Shown piece by piece: positions 17,062 through 25,643 of a stretch of DNA of 64,000 nucleotides. The position numbers were made by a program, and so were the translations under genes. Source of the DNA: Acidobacteriaceae bacterium (lineage in GTDB: Bacteria; Acidobacteriota; Terriglobia; Terriglobales; Acidobacteriaceae). The number at the start of each line of letters is the position of its first letter. Positions within the stretch are counted from its first letter, which is position 1. The notes beneath the pieces were generated by a model. It searched no databases, had not been told where the DNA came from, and worked only from the letters and a program-made list of their open reading frames with translations. The stretch spans positions 1-64,000 of the forward strand of contig DAHUXR010000002.1 in NCBI GenBank assembly GCA_027307045.1, given 5' to 3'.

Positions 17062-17466
17062 ATGGCGCGCGAAACTTACAAGCAAGCATACGCGACAGCA
17101 AAGCAGGACCTGCTGCAACAGCTACAAAAACGAGACGACCTGGACCAGAAGATCCGTAAGCTCAAGCAGACGGTCAAGGCCCTGGGCGAGCTGTGCGGCG
17201 CCGCCCCGGAGGAGATCGACAAGCTGCTGCTGGTGGAGGGCTTTGCCATTGAAGCCAAGCCGGGATTCACCGATTCCATACGGCGGCTGTTCCGCATACA
17301 CCAGACCGCGCTTAGCCCGACCGATGTCCGCGAGGACCTGGTGAAGATGGGCATCGGCGTGGGCCAGGTAAATCTGTTGTCGTCCATCCATACGGTTCTG
17401 CGCCGCATGGCGGAAGCCGGCGAAATTGAAAAGACCGAGGATGGGGCGTTCAGGTTGCCGGGGTGA
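17062..17466 (+). CDS. Coiled-coil plus winged-helix-like protein, possible regulator
   Basis: 134 residues. Residues about 10-45 form a charged coiled coil (LLQQLQKRDDLDQKIRKLKQ); residues about 70-130 look like a winged helix (SIRRLFRIHQTALSPTDVREDL, SIHTVLRRMAEAGEIEKTEDG). It is the only clearly intact plus-strand gene within the phage region and lies behind a promoter whose -35 box is covered by a palindrome, so self-repression is plausible. No named family is recognised; it may be host-derived. Confidence 0.7.
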   Translation: MARETYKQAYATAKQDLLQQLQKRDDLDQKIRKLKQTVKALGELCGAAPEEIDKLLLVEGFAIEAKPGFTDSIRRLFRIHQTALSPTDVREDLVKMGIGVGQVNLLSSIHTVLRRMAEAGEIEKTEDGAFRLPG

Positions 17467-17578
17467 AAAATTATGTTCCACGCGTCTTTCGTCAATCGCG
17501 ACAGGAGCACAGCCGAGGGCGGCCGTTGCCACACGGGTTTCGCTGAACACGCACGTGAGTTATGCTGTCAGGCGCTAA

Positions 17579-18051
17579 ATGCCTGAATTCAAAAAGCTAA
17601 TCGCGAAACTTAAAAAGCACTACGGTGCTCCCACGCTGCCGCCGGCCCAAGGACCGGTTGAGCTGTGATGCGGGAAAACGCATGTTACCTGCTGCCCGAG
17701 GATCGCCGTGCCGCGGTGTTCGAAGGTCTGCGGAAACAGGTCGGCCTAAATGCGAAAGCAATCCTCAAAGCCGATCCAGACGTTCTACTTAAGCTGGCCA
17801 CGATGGGCGGCATGCGTCCCAGGGTGCGCGTTTTCCGCTGGCAGGAAATTGCACGAATCACCTTGAGCCAGTTTGGCTGCGACCTGGATCAGATACTCAA
17901 CTTGCCATTTGCACAGGCCAAGAAGGCGTTGAAGCAGTTTCCGAATATCGGCGACCCGGGCGCGGAAAAGATATTGATGTTCTGCGGCGCTTCACCGGAA
18001 GGTCGAAAAATCGATTTTCATAAGCTTGCGCGGGCCGAAGGCCCTGGATGA
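17579..18051 (+). pseudogene. Endonuclease III-like (HhH-GPD) pseudogene
   Basis: The first frame reads MPEFKKLIAKLKKHYGAP...GPVEL and hits a TGA; shifting by one base continues with RENACYLLPEDRRAAVF...FPNIGDPGAEKILMFCG, the helix-hairpin-helix of endonuclease III-like glycosylases. Adding one G at ctg-tga-tgc would restore the frame. The frame then ends about 16 residues after the hairpin, so the C-terminal third, with the usual iron-sulfur Cys residues, is gone. The track ORF 17665-18051 is only the second part. Confidence 0.8.
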
Positions 18052-18088
18052 CACAGGACACGAAGAACACCAGGTCGAAACGGAGCAG

Positions 18089-20041
18089 TCACATAGACAC
18101 AAGGTCGCTCGGGATGACTGCCGGTTTCTGATCCACGGGTTCCTGGGCTTGGATTGTGGTCCTAGAATTTACCTCCGACTCATTGCGATTGAAGAACAAC
18201 AAATCCAATCTCTCAATCTCGCTGCGCGCCCGCAAGGCATTCGATTCATTTTCAGATCCTCTCCATTTCTCCTCAGCGTCGAGCAGCGCCGCGCGGACCG
18301 TTGGGTACTGTCTGAAATTGCAGTGGATCTGATTGCCCTGGGCTACAGCGGCAATTACGTTTCGCATGAGAACGGTTCCTTCGATTGTGTCTGCCGAACC
18401 TGAAGGAGGGTGCGCAATCTTACGCGCTGCTGGGGACTCGCGAACTTCTCCAGTCGCCTGCTGGCGATAGAACTCGACGATGCCGCCGCCGAGGCGGTTG
18501 CGCATGTAAATGAGCGCCTGCGAGGTGGCATCGACATCGTCATCATGCGCGGCCTTGGGAAACGTGCAGATGTTATGCAGGTAATCTTCAATCCAGTTGC
18601 ACCCGAAAAGCTGAGGATCGGGAAGTTCAATGCTGCCGGATTCCCACAGCGGTGCGGTGGCCTGGGCGCGGGCAAGCTTTCCCCCTTCAGGATTTACCGG
18701 AACGACGCCCGCGATTTCTTTTTGCAATTCACTGATGATGGCCGGGCCGTTGGCTTTATCTTCAATCAGCACGGCGTGGGCCTGAGGATATTTGGCATGA
18801 CAGGCCTTGATGGCGGCCATGGTGGGGCCGAAATCAAGCCGGTCATAAGTGCGGTACGGCAGCATGAAATATTTTCCGCCGGAGCGGCCCCAGACCTGGC
18901 CGGCAACAAAGTCGCTCTCCTGGCCGCCGCTGAAGGTGCAATCCCAGGACTGGACCATGAACTCAAATTTCTCCGGCATCTGGCGATAGAAACGAACCCA
19001 CTGGCGCTTGATGATGCCGCCATCGAGCGGCGCGGGCGTTTGCTGATACTGTCCGTTGAAGGCCCAGCTACCCATGCCGACGCGCTGGCTATCGAGAAAA
19101 GATTGCGGCAGGCGCGCGGACCAGAGCAACGCACCGGATTTTTGGTTTTCAATTTTCTTAGACCGCGGAAATTCCCAAGCTTTATCTTTTGGAGCAACCG
19201 CCGGCAGACTGACGTGCTTCCATCGACTACTTTCACGAGCGAGCACGTGACCGGTGAGATCGAGCTCATGCAGGCGCTGCATAATAATGATCTTGACGCC
19301 GGTTGCCGGATTATTGATGCGGCTGCGAAAAGTGGTATCAAAACGCAGGTTGACGGCTTCCCTTTCAACCTGGCTGATGGCCTGCTCCGGGTTGAGCGGA
19401 TCATCAAAGATCAGGACATCACCACCCATGCCGGTAGCCGTGGCCTGCATGCCGGTGGAGAACATGGCGCCGCGCTCAGAATTTTCATAATGGCTTTTGA
19501 CGTTCTGATCACGCGAGAGCGAGAACACGCTGCTCCACTCTTTCTGGTACCAATCTGACTCAATAATGCTGCGACGGAAAGTGCTGTGCTGTGTGCTGAG
19601 CTTCTCAGAGTACGAAACGAACATGAAGCGACGCGACGGATCGGTGGTCCATACCCAAATGGGAAAGAAAACAGTGATGAGCAGGCTCTTCATGGTCCGC
19701 GGAGGAACATTGAAGATGATGCCTTCAGGGTCGCCACAAACTTTTTTGAATCTCTCGTCCCTAACCAGCGTGAGGTATTCACAGATGAGATCAAGATGCC
19801 AGTTCCAGACGAGTGGACTGACAGGCTCAAGGATGCGCCATGCGCGTTCAACAAATTTTTTGAGCGAGAGCTTGAGAACTTTGGTTTTCTTTGCAGATGC
19901 TGATGCACTGGAGGTCTCATGATCGGCAATATCTAACGAGGCGGGCGAAGACTTGACCTTTGTTCGCAGTTGACGTGCGCTACCGGAGTCAAGTCGTTTC
20001 TTGCGGCCCTTTACTGTCCGGCGTTTGCTGGGTTTAGTCAT
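18089..20041 (-). CDS. terL: Terminase large subunit
   Basis: 650 residues. The ATPase half has the Walker A-type loop NVPPRTMKS, Walker B VLIFDDP and the coupling motif region MQRLHELDLTGHVL. The nuclease half has SWDCTFSGGQESDF, VLIEDKANG and DDDVDATSQAL, supplying the acidic metal ligands. About 55 basic N-terminal residues and 120 C-terminal residues extend the core. The start overlaps the stop of the preceding gene. No small subunit is recognisable beside it. Confidence 0.92.
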   Translation of the reverse strand: MTKPSKRRTVKGRKKRLDSGSARQLRTKVKSSPASLDIADHETSSASASAKKTKVLKLSLKKFVERAWRILEPVSPLVWNWHLDLICEYLTLVRDERFKKVCGDPEGIIFNVPPRTMKSLLITVFFPIWVWTTDPSRRFMFVSYSEKLSTQHSTFRRSIIESDWYQKEWSSVFSLSRDQNVKSHYENSERGAMFSTGMQATATGMGGDVLIFDDPLNPEQAISQVEREAVNLRFDTTFRSRINNPATGVKIIIMQRLHELDLTGHVLARESSRWKHVSLPAVAPKDKAWEFPRSKKIENQKSGALLWSARLPQSFLDSQRVGMGSWAFNGQYQQTPAPLDGGIIKRQWVRFYRQMPEKFEFMVQSWDCTFSGGQESDFVAGQVWGRSGGKYFMLPYRTYDRLDFGPTMAAIKACHAKYPQAHAVLIEDKANGPAIISELQKEIAGVVPVNPEGGKLARAQATAPLWESGSIELPDPQLFGCNWIEDYLHNICTFPKAAHDDDVDATSQALIYMRNRLGGGIVEFYRQQATGEVRESPAARKIAHPPSGSADTIEGTVLMRNVIAAVAQGNQIHCNFRQYPTVRAALLDAEEKWRGSENESNALRARSEIERLDLLFFNRNESEVNSRTTIQAQEPVDQKPAVIPSDLVSM

Positions 20042-20607
20042 CGGTTTCTTTCCTCAAATGCCACGGAGTACATTTGCTGATTCTCGATGTACCCGGCCGT
20101 CGCTTCGGTTTCATCTTCCGCTTCGGGTTCGCCTTCAACACACGTGATGGGCAGAGTGTTTTTTTGCCATCCAACGTAAAGCGCAGTCTTGACGCGATGC
20201 GAGCCCGCCGCGTACTCCCAGATGGCAGTGCCATTAATGTTGCAACTGGTGTCACGCAAATAAGTAACCTTGGCGAAGGTGAGCTGCAGGGCGCTGTTCT
20301 GATGAATGAACTGCGCCATTCCGTCCCTGACCAGCGCGATGGCAGAAATGAACCGGACGGCAAAAGCGGGCGGCGCGGGATAAGCACGCTCACAGTCGAC
20401 AGTTTTGCCCTGGAGGCAATCCTTGCAGGGATTCGACCGGCAATAAGCGTGGATCGCGCATGTGTGGCACGGATACCCCAGAATGCAGGACGAAAACAAA
20501 GTTGGTTGGTGCATTCGATATACGGGTACAAGAAGCTGCGACACTGGATATTTCCCCTTGCAAGTTGAGATCTGGTTGCTGTTGTGCGGCGGGTGGACAT
20601 TTGGCAT
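20038..20607 (-). CDS. Hypothetical phage protein, Cys-rich N-terminal half
   Basis: 189 residues. A cluster CHTCAIHAYCRSNPCKDC (about residues 48-65) could bind zinc; the second half has FAKVTYLRDTSCNINGTAIW and YVGWQKNTLP. The frame is preferred over the overlapping 20034-20645 ORF because its translation is balanced and its stop overlaps the terminase start (ATGA). It precedes the terminase gene, where a small subunit is often found, but nothing in it identifies one. Confidence 0.65.
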   Translation of the reverse strand: MPNVHPPHNSNQISTCKGKYPVSQLLVPVYRMHQPTLFSSCILGYPCHTCAIHAYCRSNPCKDCLQGKTVDCERAYPAPPAFAVRFISAIALVRDGMAQFIHQNSALQLTFAKVTYLRDTSCNINGTAIWEYAAGSHRVKTALYVGWQKNTLPITCVEGEPEAEDETEATAGYIENQQMYSVAFEERNR

Positions 20608-20641
20608 TGCGTCGCACAGGAATCATTGCGCCACGCTCGCT

Positions 20642-21025
20642 TCACGAGCTATTGGTTTCACCATCAACCTGCGGGTCCCACCGCGTGGGTCCAACGATGT
20701 GAACCTGATGAAACGGAAGGCTTCTTGATGTGAGTCCGGAACCGAGCAGGATGAAGCTACATTCCCGGCTACATTCCGGACATGCGATGAGAGCCTGCGA
20801 TGGAAGCGCTGCCATTGCCCGGCGAACAGAGCCGCAACGTGAGCATCGAAGAACAATATAGATACACGCGCGCAGAGCCGGTTGCGAAGAGCGTTGATTG
20901 TGGTCGGCACTTGAAAAGCTCTGTGAACACTGCATGGAAGCTGGCAACGGTTCGTGATCGAATAGCATCTTGTTCTTCTCTTGCACGGCCGAGACAGAGT
21001 GAGCGTGCTTGAGTTGTGTTGTCAT
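20642..21025 (-). CDS. Zinc-ribbon protein
   Basis: 127 residues; LRCSRCGSVRR and ACPECSRECSFILLG (about residues 60-95) form a two-knuckle zinc ribbon. It starts at an ATGA that overlaps the stop of the upstream gene, showing coupling. The role is unknown; similar small ribbons occur in phage early or packaging regions. Confidence 0.65.
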   Translation of the reverse strand: MTTQLKHAHSVSAVQEKNKMLFDHEPLPASMQCSQSFSSADHNQRSSQPALRACIYIVLRCSRCGSVRRAMAALPSQALIACPECSRECSFILLGSGLTSRSLPFHQVHIVGPTRWDPQVDGETNSS

Positions 21026-21252
21026 AAGGCCTGCTTGGCGAGATATCTTTCAAAAAGTTTTTGGGCGCATGCCTGACCGCAAACAGGTTCATCAGTAGAA
21101 CGCAAGCCGCCGGCGGCAGAGTACGGGCGGCAAGTAAAACGTTGCTCAATAGAGATGACGAACCAGTGATTGGCTTCGCGACGGACGTTGGTGCATCCGG
21201 GCGCGGCGCACTTCACGGTTGTAACCAAATGAGGATTGCGCAACTTGGTCAA
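21022..21252 (-). CDS. Small Cys-containing protein (zinc-finger-like), TTG start
   Basis: 76 residues if started at the TTG at 21,252, which has GGAGG seven bases upstream and overlaps the stop of the upstream frame (TTGA). KCAAPGCTNVRREANHWFVI, then FTCRP, then PVCGQACAQKLFERYL give two Cys pairs suited to one metal site. The track ORF extends further upstream without support. Confidence 0.7.
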   Translation of the reverse strand: MTKLRNPHLVTTVKCAAPGCTNVRREANHWFVISIEQRFTCRPYSAAGGLRSTDEPVCGQACAQKLFERYLAKQAL

Positions 21253-21779
21253 AATGAAACCTCCAGGAAGATTTCTGATTGCGAGAGCAATTTCAAAATC
21301 GGGCCTGCCAAAAAAGGCGACAGACATGAGCGGAGAAAGCGCGATATCAGCACAAAGAGCGAAGCGAATGGAGATCGAGTATCGGTTTGCGAAGGTCGAG
21401 AACGCGGGCAACCCGGAGCGGAAACGACGCTAGCGCCAGACTGACAACAGTAGTGATCACCGCAAAACGGTAGCGGCCGATTGGAAGTAACAATTAAGCC
21501 GGGAAACGCGGCGGAGTGGCCACGAGTCAGTTCGGCGGCGGTATCGGAATCAGACCAGTGACCGTCGGCGCGGTGGTCGTCAAGACAGCGGCTGCAATAC
21601 TGGTTGTTGCAGTCAAGACATAGATAAAGATGGTTGCTGCAAAAATCCTGGTCGCAAACAGCACATGACGCGGAGCAAGCAGTGTCACAAACGAGACAGA
21701 GACGATCTTTGTTGGTTGGATGAAAAACATGATTGGGCGAGTTTGAGGAAGGTACGCAGCAGGTTTTTGAAGCTTCCAC
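21249..21779 (-). CDS. Cys/His-rich protein, start uncertain
   Basis: The frame is open from 22,292, but only the part from about 21,780 looks coding. LCLVCDTACSASCAVCDQDF, CSNHLYLCLDCNNQYCSRC and DDHRADGHW contain a dense set of Cys and His like a B-box or RING-type zinc module. The stop overlaps the TTG start of the next gene. The GTG at 21,779 is a provisional start without a clear ribosome binding site. Confidence 0.5.
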   Translation of the reverse strand: MEASKTCCVPSSNSPNHVFHPTNKDRLCLVCDTACSASCAVCDQDFCSNHLYLCLDCNNQYCSRCLDDHRADGHWSDSDTAAELTRGHSAAFPGLIVTSNRPLPFCGDHYCCQSGASVVSAPGCPRSRPSQTDTRSPFASLFVLISRFLRSCLSPFLAGPILKLLSQSEIFLEVSF

Positions 21780-22285
21780 CGGGTGCCGCAGATACCTAGC
21801 CTGCCCGTTGACACTTGATCGAGTGTTAAGGCCACGTTGCGATGCGCTGGCTTGAGTAATGGAGTGTTCGGGTACAGGATTAAATGATGGAGATAGCCGC
21901 CTCCAAAGGATTTTTTGCTGCCTTGGCTGAGAGGTTGAACAGGTTGATTGCAGCCAAACCGAGCCAAAGAGCAATGTAATCATCGCTTTTGATGGCCGAA
22001 AGCAGGAGTCGCACTTGGACAAACAAGAATTTTGTAGCCTTCTGCTTAGAAGGCAGAGGGACATAACATGTCGGCTGGGGCTCTCCTCTCCAGTAAAGAG
22101 CGGGAAACCCGACCTTTCGACCAAGGAAGAATGCTGAAGTGTTTTAGGATACCCTCCGGCTGAGCCATGCGACCAACTTGCAGAACTAGCTGTGCGCTGC
22201 TCCATATGGAGTGCACCAAGCCAGCCATATGAAAGAGATGAAAAGAACTGTGTAACGACGATCGGAATAGGAGAATTGGAGACCG

Positions 22286-22716
22286 ATGGCAATCGACAAG
22301 ACCATCATTGACAGTTACTGGCCGCCTGCAACAAGCCGGAAGACATGGCCGGCAAGAACAGGCTTCGTAAAGAACTTACAAAAGTGGTGCTGGAGCGAGG
22401 GGCTACAAGCAGAGCTGACCGATCATCTAGGATACGGGAAAATGATCCAGCCGGCATCAAAACGGTAACACGCGCAATAGGGTAAGCCGGAGAAAGCTGA
22501 AGAGGAACTTTGGAAGTTGGATCTGGAGACGACGAGACCGGCAATCGACGTTCAAACCAATCGTTGCCAGGGGCAGAATCGATTCAGCGGCTTTTGATGA
22601 CAAAATCATATTCAAGTACACGCGAGATATGACGACGCGGAAGATACAGGACCATCCGGAGGACATTTATGAAATTGAGGCGTCCCCCCCCGACGCAGAT
22701 TTCCAACGTAACAGAG
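22286..22716 (+). pseudogene. IS256-family transposase relic
   Basis: Pieces in different frames line up with the start of an IS256-type transposase: MAIDKTIID, LLAACNKPEDMAGKN, KELTKVVLERG, LQAELTDHLGYGK, NDPAG, then RDRQSTFKPIVA, FDDKIIFKYTRDMTTRKIQD and PEDIYEIEASP. At least three frameshifts and a stop break it, and everything after about codon 145, including most of the DDE catalytic core, is missing. No terminal inverted repeats are seen. It marks the boundary between the phage cluster and host genes. Confidence 0.85.
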
Positions 22717-22744
22717 GGGAGAGGTCGAAATTAGGATTTGGAGT

Positions 22745-23623
22745 TTAGCGACTCCCTTGTAAATTGGAATTCAATTGCACAATGGCATGTTGCAATAGAT
22801 TCAGTCCGATTGTCCATCGACGTACCGGGTCATAGTCGCCGTCACCAAAACCGGTCACATACGCTGTTATGCAGAAACCCGTGACGAAAACGTTCGGGCC
22901 GTCCAAACGGGGATTATCTCGCAATCGGTGAGCATCGTTTTCTTCCAATGGAGTCACATTGGTGCCTTCATCATGAGTAGCGATATCCAAATGTTCGTCG
23001 TTATTCGTCGCGTCGGCGAGATCATCAAAATGCCTTAGACTCGTGGCCTCCGGGTACCCGCTGCAAAGCGCGCGATCTATCTGCTCATAAACCTGTACGT
23101 CTTCAGTATTTCCTGGTGAAGTCGAAGCCGGCTCGCTCATCGTTGCCGATGAACATGTGCCTTCTGACTTGGCGCTACTATCAGAGACAGGGGCTTCCTG
23201 CTGGTAATAACAGTGGCGAACGACCAGTTCTACGGTGGCAGCAATTTCAGGGGCGCGGTCAAGCAGTCGGCAAAGCTCTTTGACAAACGCTTCATGCTTT
23301 TCGAAAGAATAGCGGTCGCTTTCGTTCACAAAGATCAAGTCAATGTAAGAAACGAATTTTCGATCACCAAAGATCTCTTCTTCTGGCGCGACTTCGCTGC
23401 TTGACCACACATCGCACTTTGCGGTTGCCAGGGGAGATTCAGCGGTGTTGATGCGCGAAAGAAACGAATTGAGTTCTGGATAGGCACGTGCTTCAGGGAT
23501 TTGCAGTAAAAGCTCAGGATGGCTTTTCAGATCATAGTAGCGGACGCTGGGATCATTGGAGCGCCACGGGATTTCCAGCGCCGGAGCGCTGCCGCCCAGC
23601 TCAACAGAAAAATCGGCTTGCAT
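22745..23623 (-). CDS. Conserved hypothetical protein
   Basis: 292 residues, no signal peptide or membrane segment. The N-terminal half (LEIPWRSNDPSVRYYDLKSHPEL, KFVSYIDLIFVN, IAATVELVVRHCYYQ) and the C-terminus (FCITAYVTGFGDGDYDPVRRWTIGLNLLQHAIVQL) look structured, joined by an acidic Ser-rich linker. The start overlaps the stop of the hydrolase gene upstream, so both are co-transcribed. I do not recognise the family. Confidence 0.75.
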   Translation of the reverse strand: MQADFSVELGGSAPALEIPWRSNDPSVRYYDLKSHPELLLQIPEARAYPELNSFLSRINTAESPLATAKCDVWSSSEVAPEEEIFGDRKFVSYIDLIFVNESDRYSFEKHEAFVKELCRLLDRAPEIAATVELVVRHCYYQQEAPVSDSSAKSEGTCSSATMSEPASTSPGNTEDVQVYEQIDRALCSGYPEATSLRHFDDLADATNNDEHLDIATHDEGTNVTPLEENDAHRLRDNPRLDGPNVFVTGFCITAYVTGFGDGDYDPVRRWTIGLNLLQHAIVQLNSNLQGSR

Positions 23624-24621
23624 CAGATCATTCCATGATGTTGAAAGAAATGCATAATCTGGCGTTCCGCCCAGCGCCCGTCGTATCCATTCGGCTGCGC
23701 CAAAAAAGCGCAGTGGCCGCCATGAGGCGTTTCCAACAGCATAATGTGGGGATTAGCCACGATCTTAGCCCGGGTTTCCGGCAGCAGGCGGATAAAAGGA
23801 TCGTCCGTGGCATGAATCACCAGAGTAGGTAGCGCGATGTTTTCAATCACACGATATGCGCCAGAGCGAGTGTAATAATCCTGCGCACTTTCAAAGCCGC
23901 AATAACGCGCGGTAATCACATCATCAAATTCCCGAATAGTGGTGGGAAAGCGACCAACCCTTTTATATGTGTCAGGAAACAACTTGCGTTTGCCTTCATA
24001 CGTGCGCATCAGGCTGAGCAGAAATTTCCATTCGTAGATGCGATTGCCACCCATATGCATGGCGTCCGCCGAGGCGGCCAGGTCCGCCGCCGGTGAAACT
24101 GCCGCTACCGCTTTCAGTTCGGCAGGCGCATCCGCGCCTAGTTCGCCGGCCAGTTTCAGAACCAGGTTTCCTCCCATCGAGTAACCAATCAATCCCACGC
24201 GTGAAATTTTTCGTTGTTCAATCACGGCGCGCAGCACCGCGCCCACATCGCCTGAAAGCCCGGAATGGTACAGCGTGGGCGTCAGCTTTCCCGTGCCTCC
24301 GCAGCTGCGCATGTTCATCCGGACAACGTTCATCCGGGCATCCCACGCTTTTGCGGAATTGCCAATCACATATTGTGACAAGCTTGAACCCTCAAGCCCA
24401 TGGACAATAATTACCGTCGGCCGGCGCTCGGAGTCCGCTTGCCAGTGGCAGTGGCACAGGACTTGAGTATCGGCGTCAACTCGATACAGACATTCTTCCG
24501 GCGAAGGCAGGTTATTTTTGCGGGGAAGAAAGTTGCCGGCCAAGGTCATGGCGTGGCGATTGCGCAGATAACGGCGCGGAACAAATGGATCGAAAATCGG
24601 GTCTCTTGGATTTTCAGCCAT
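23623..24621 (-). CDS. YheT/EMB8-family alpha/beta hydrolase
   Basis: 332 residues, the usual family length. The N-terminus FVPRRYLRNRHAMTLAGNFLPR is typical of YheT-type hydrolases. VIIVHGLEGSS holds the oxyanion loop, GYSMGGN the nucleophile Ser148, HATDDPFI the acid and PHGGHCAF the catalytic His. The substrate is unknown; family members are esterase-like. It diverges from the FmdB-type gene. Confidence 0.9.
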   Translation of the reverse strand: MAENPRDPIFDPFVPRRYLRNRHAMTLAGNFLPRKNNLPSPEECLYRVDADTQVLCHCHWQADSERRPTVIIVHGLEGSSLSQYVIGNSAKAWDARMNVVRMNMRSCGGTGKLTPTLYHSGLSGDVGAVLRAVIEQRKISRVGLIGYSMGGNLVLKLAGELGADAPAELKAVAAVSPAADLAASADAMHMGGNRIYEWKFLLSLMRTYEGKRKLFPDTYKRVGRFPTTIREFDDVITARYCGFESAQDYYTRSGAYRVIENIALPTLVIHATDDPFIRLLPETRAKIVANPHIMLLETPHGGHCAFLAQPNGYDGRWAERQIMHFFQHHGMI

Positions 24622-24629
24622 GCTGCTAG

Positions 24630-24658
24630 AAACCAGCTCTTGCGAGTTCGCCTATAAT
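24630..24658 (+). promoter_or_regulatory. Promoter of the FmdB-type gene
   Basis: A perfect -10 box TATAAT lies at 24,653-24,658, about 37 bases before the start codon. The -35 region (aaacca at 17-base spacing) is poor. Confidence 0.5.
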
Positions 24659-24694
24659 GAATGATGCTGTAACTATTTTAAACGAGCCAGCAAT

Positions 24695-24919
24695 ATGCCG
24701 ATTTTTGAATACGTCTGCCAGCAGTGCAACCACCAGTTTGAAGCCATTGTAGTGAGCAAGCAAAAAGCCGCCTGCCCAAAATGTGAGAGCAAACGGCTGA
24801 GCCAGCAGCTTTCCAGCTTCGCGGTCGGAGGCGAGAAGTCTCGCGCAACAGCTCCTGCAAGCGGCCCGTGCGGTAGCTGCGGCGACCCGCGCGGCCCTGG
24901 CTCCTGCAGTATGAATTAG
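24695..24919 (+). CDS. FmdB-family zinc-ribbon protein
   Basis: 74 residues. MPIFEYVCQQCNHQFE followed by ACPKCESKRLSQQLSSF is the characteristic FmdB zinc ribbon (two CxxC pairs), with a Gly/Cys-rich tail GPCGSCGDPRGPGSC that is common in this family. Named after a putative formamidase-operon regulator, its real function is unclear. Confidence 0.9.
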   Translation: MPIFEYVCQQCNHQFEAIVVSKQKAACPKCESKRLSQQLSSFAVGGEKSRATAPASGPCGSCGDPRGPGSCSMN

Positions 24920-25010
24920 CAGTCTGTCCACTTTCAGCCAACCAACCTGGCGTTGCGCATTGTCTCGGGTGGGCTGCTGAAATCGTGTAAAATGGGTGTC
25001 TAGCCTTTAC

Positions 25011-25086
25011 GGTGGGTATAGTTCAGTGGCAGAACGCCAGACTGTGGCTCTGGATGTCGTGGGTTCGACCCCCACTACCCACCCCA
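25011..25086 (+). tRNA. tRNA-His (anticodon GTG)
   Basis: Cloverleaf with acceptor GTGGGTA / TACCCAC, anticodon stem CCAGA / TCTGG around loop CTGTGGC (anticodon GTG at 25,044-25,046), T loop GGTTCGACC, and an encoded CCA (25,084-25,086). The extra G at 25,011 opposite the discriminator C is the -1 G specific to tRNA-His. Confidence 0.95.
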
Positions 25087-25643
25087 ACTTCTTCTTTTTT
25101 GAACCAGCGGTTTAGTGGAATCGTACCGTCCACCTCCAGTCCTTTGCAGTTGACCGATGTCTTTCCCGTTTTGACATTCATCCACATTTGAATCGTCTCA
25201 GGGTAAGCTTATGATTTCAACGTCCCGCCATTTCCGGAAGGATGTTATAGATATAAGCCTCATAGCTTTGACGGATTGAAATCTCCTGGACATTTCTTCG
25301 CGCTTATATCGTCCAAATCGCCATACCAAAGAGCAATTCTTCTATTGGCTCCTGGTTGCGAACCACGTCGCCCCGGTTTCTCACAGAGTGTCTGCGCTAG
25401 CCAACTGTTCTCGCGGCTTTGCTTAATTTTTGCCGGAAAATTGCAAATGTTTGCACATATACAGATGCCCAAGTCGCAATTGGCGGCCCCCTGTTGCTCG
25501 TAACTGTATATAAAACATGACTTAATGACACTTTTCTGTTTGAGACAGATGGCAGGCTAACTGCCCGAGATGACGGTGAAACATTCGGGCCTTCCTGGAT
25601 ATACGTTCATTCGCAGAAAAGACACGAGCTTTGGAGCGTCATT
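25087..25643. other. Spacer before the NRPS-PKS cluster
   Basis: No gene is supported here. The last 150 bases are AT-rich (for example gtatataaaacatgac near 25,507) and should hold the promoter of the biosynthetic operon, but no convincing paired -35/-10 boxes were found. Confidence 0.5.

Larger units (their letters stand above)
1..21779 (-). mobile_element. Prophage or gene-transfer-agent-like morphogenesis cluster (left end outside window)
   Basis: About 20 consecutive minus-strand genes follow siphophage order: terminase, portal, protease, capsid, connector, tail terminator, tail tube, chaperone pair, tape measure and tail tip. Overlapping starts and stops show translational coupling. 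The tip block DUF2460-DUF2163-NlpC/P60-tip protein is the arrangement known from gene transfer agents and related siphophages. The right edge is set by the last coupled gene; an IS256 relic lies just beyond. No integrase, repressor, small terminase, holin or endolysin is visible, so this may be the structural half of a prophage cut by the window edge, or a domesticated element. Confidence 0.85.

Noticed and set aside
18410-19558. 382-residue plus-strand ORF
   Set aside because: It lies entirely antisense to the terminase gene, whose motifs and length are complete; the translation has no family features.
20034-20645. 203-residue minus-strand ORF overlapping the pre-terminase gene
   Set aside because: Arg/Ser-rich shadow translation; the frame of 20038-20607 has balanced composition and a coupled stop.
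21249-22292. Full 347-residue ORF as one gene
   Set aside because: The upstream two-thirds has no protein-like features and reaches the IS256 relic; only the Cys-rich part is supported.
25011-25086. tRNA-His as a prophage attachment site
   Set aside because: It is 2.7 kb away from the last phage gene with host genes between, no duplicated tRNA end was noticed, and no integrase is present.
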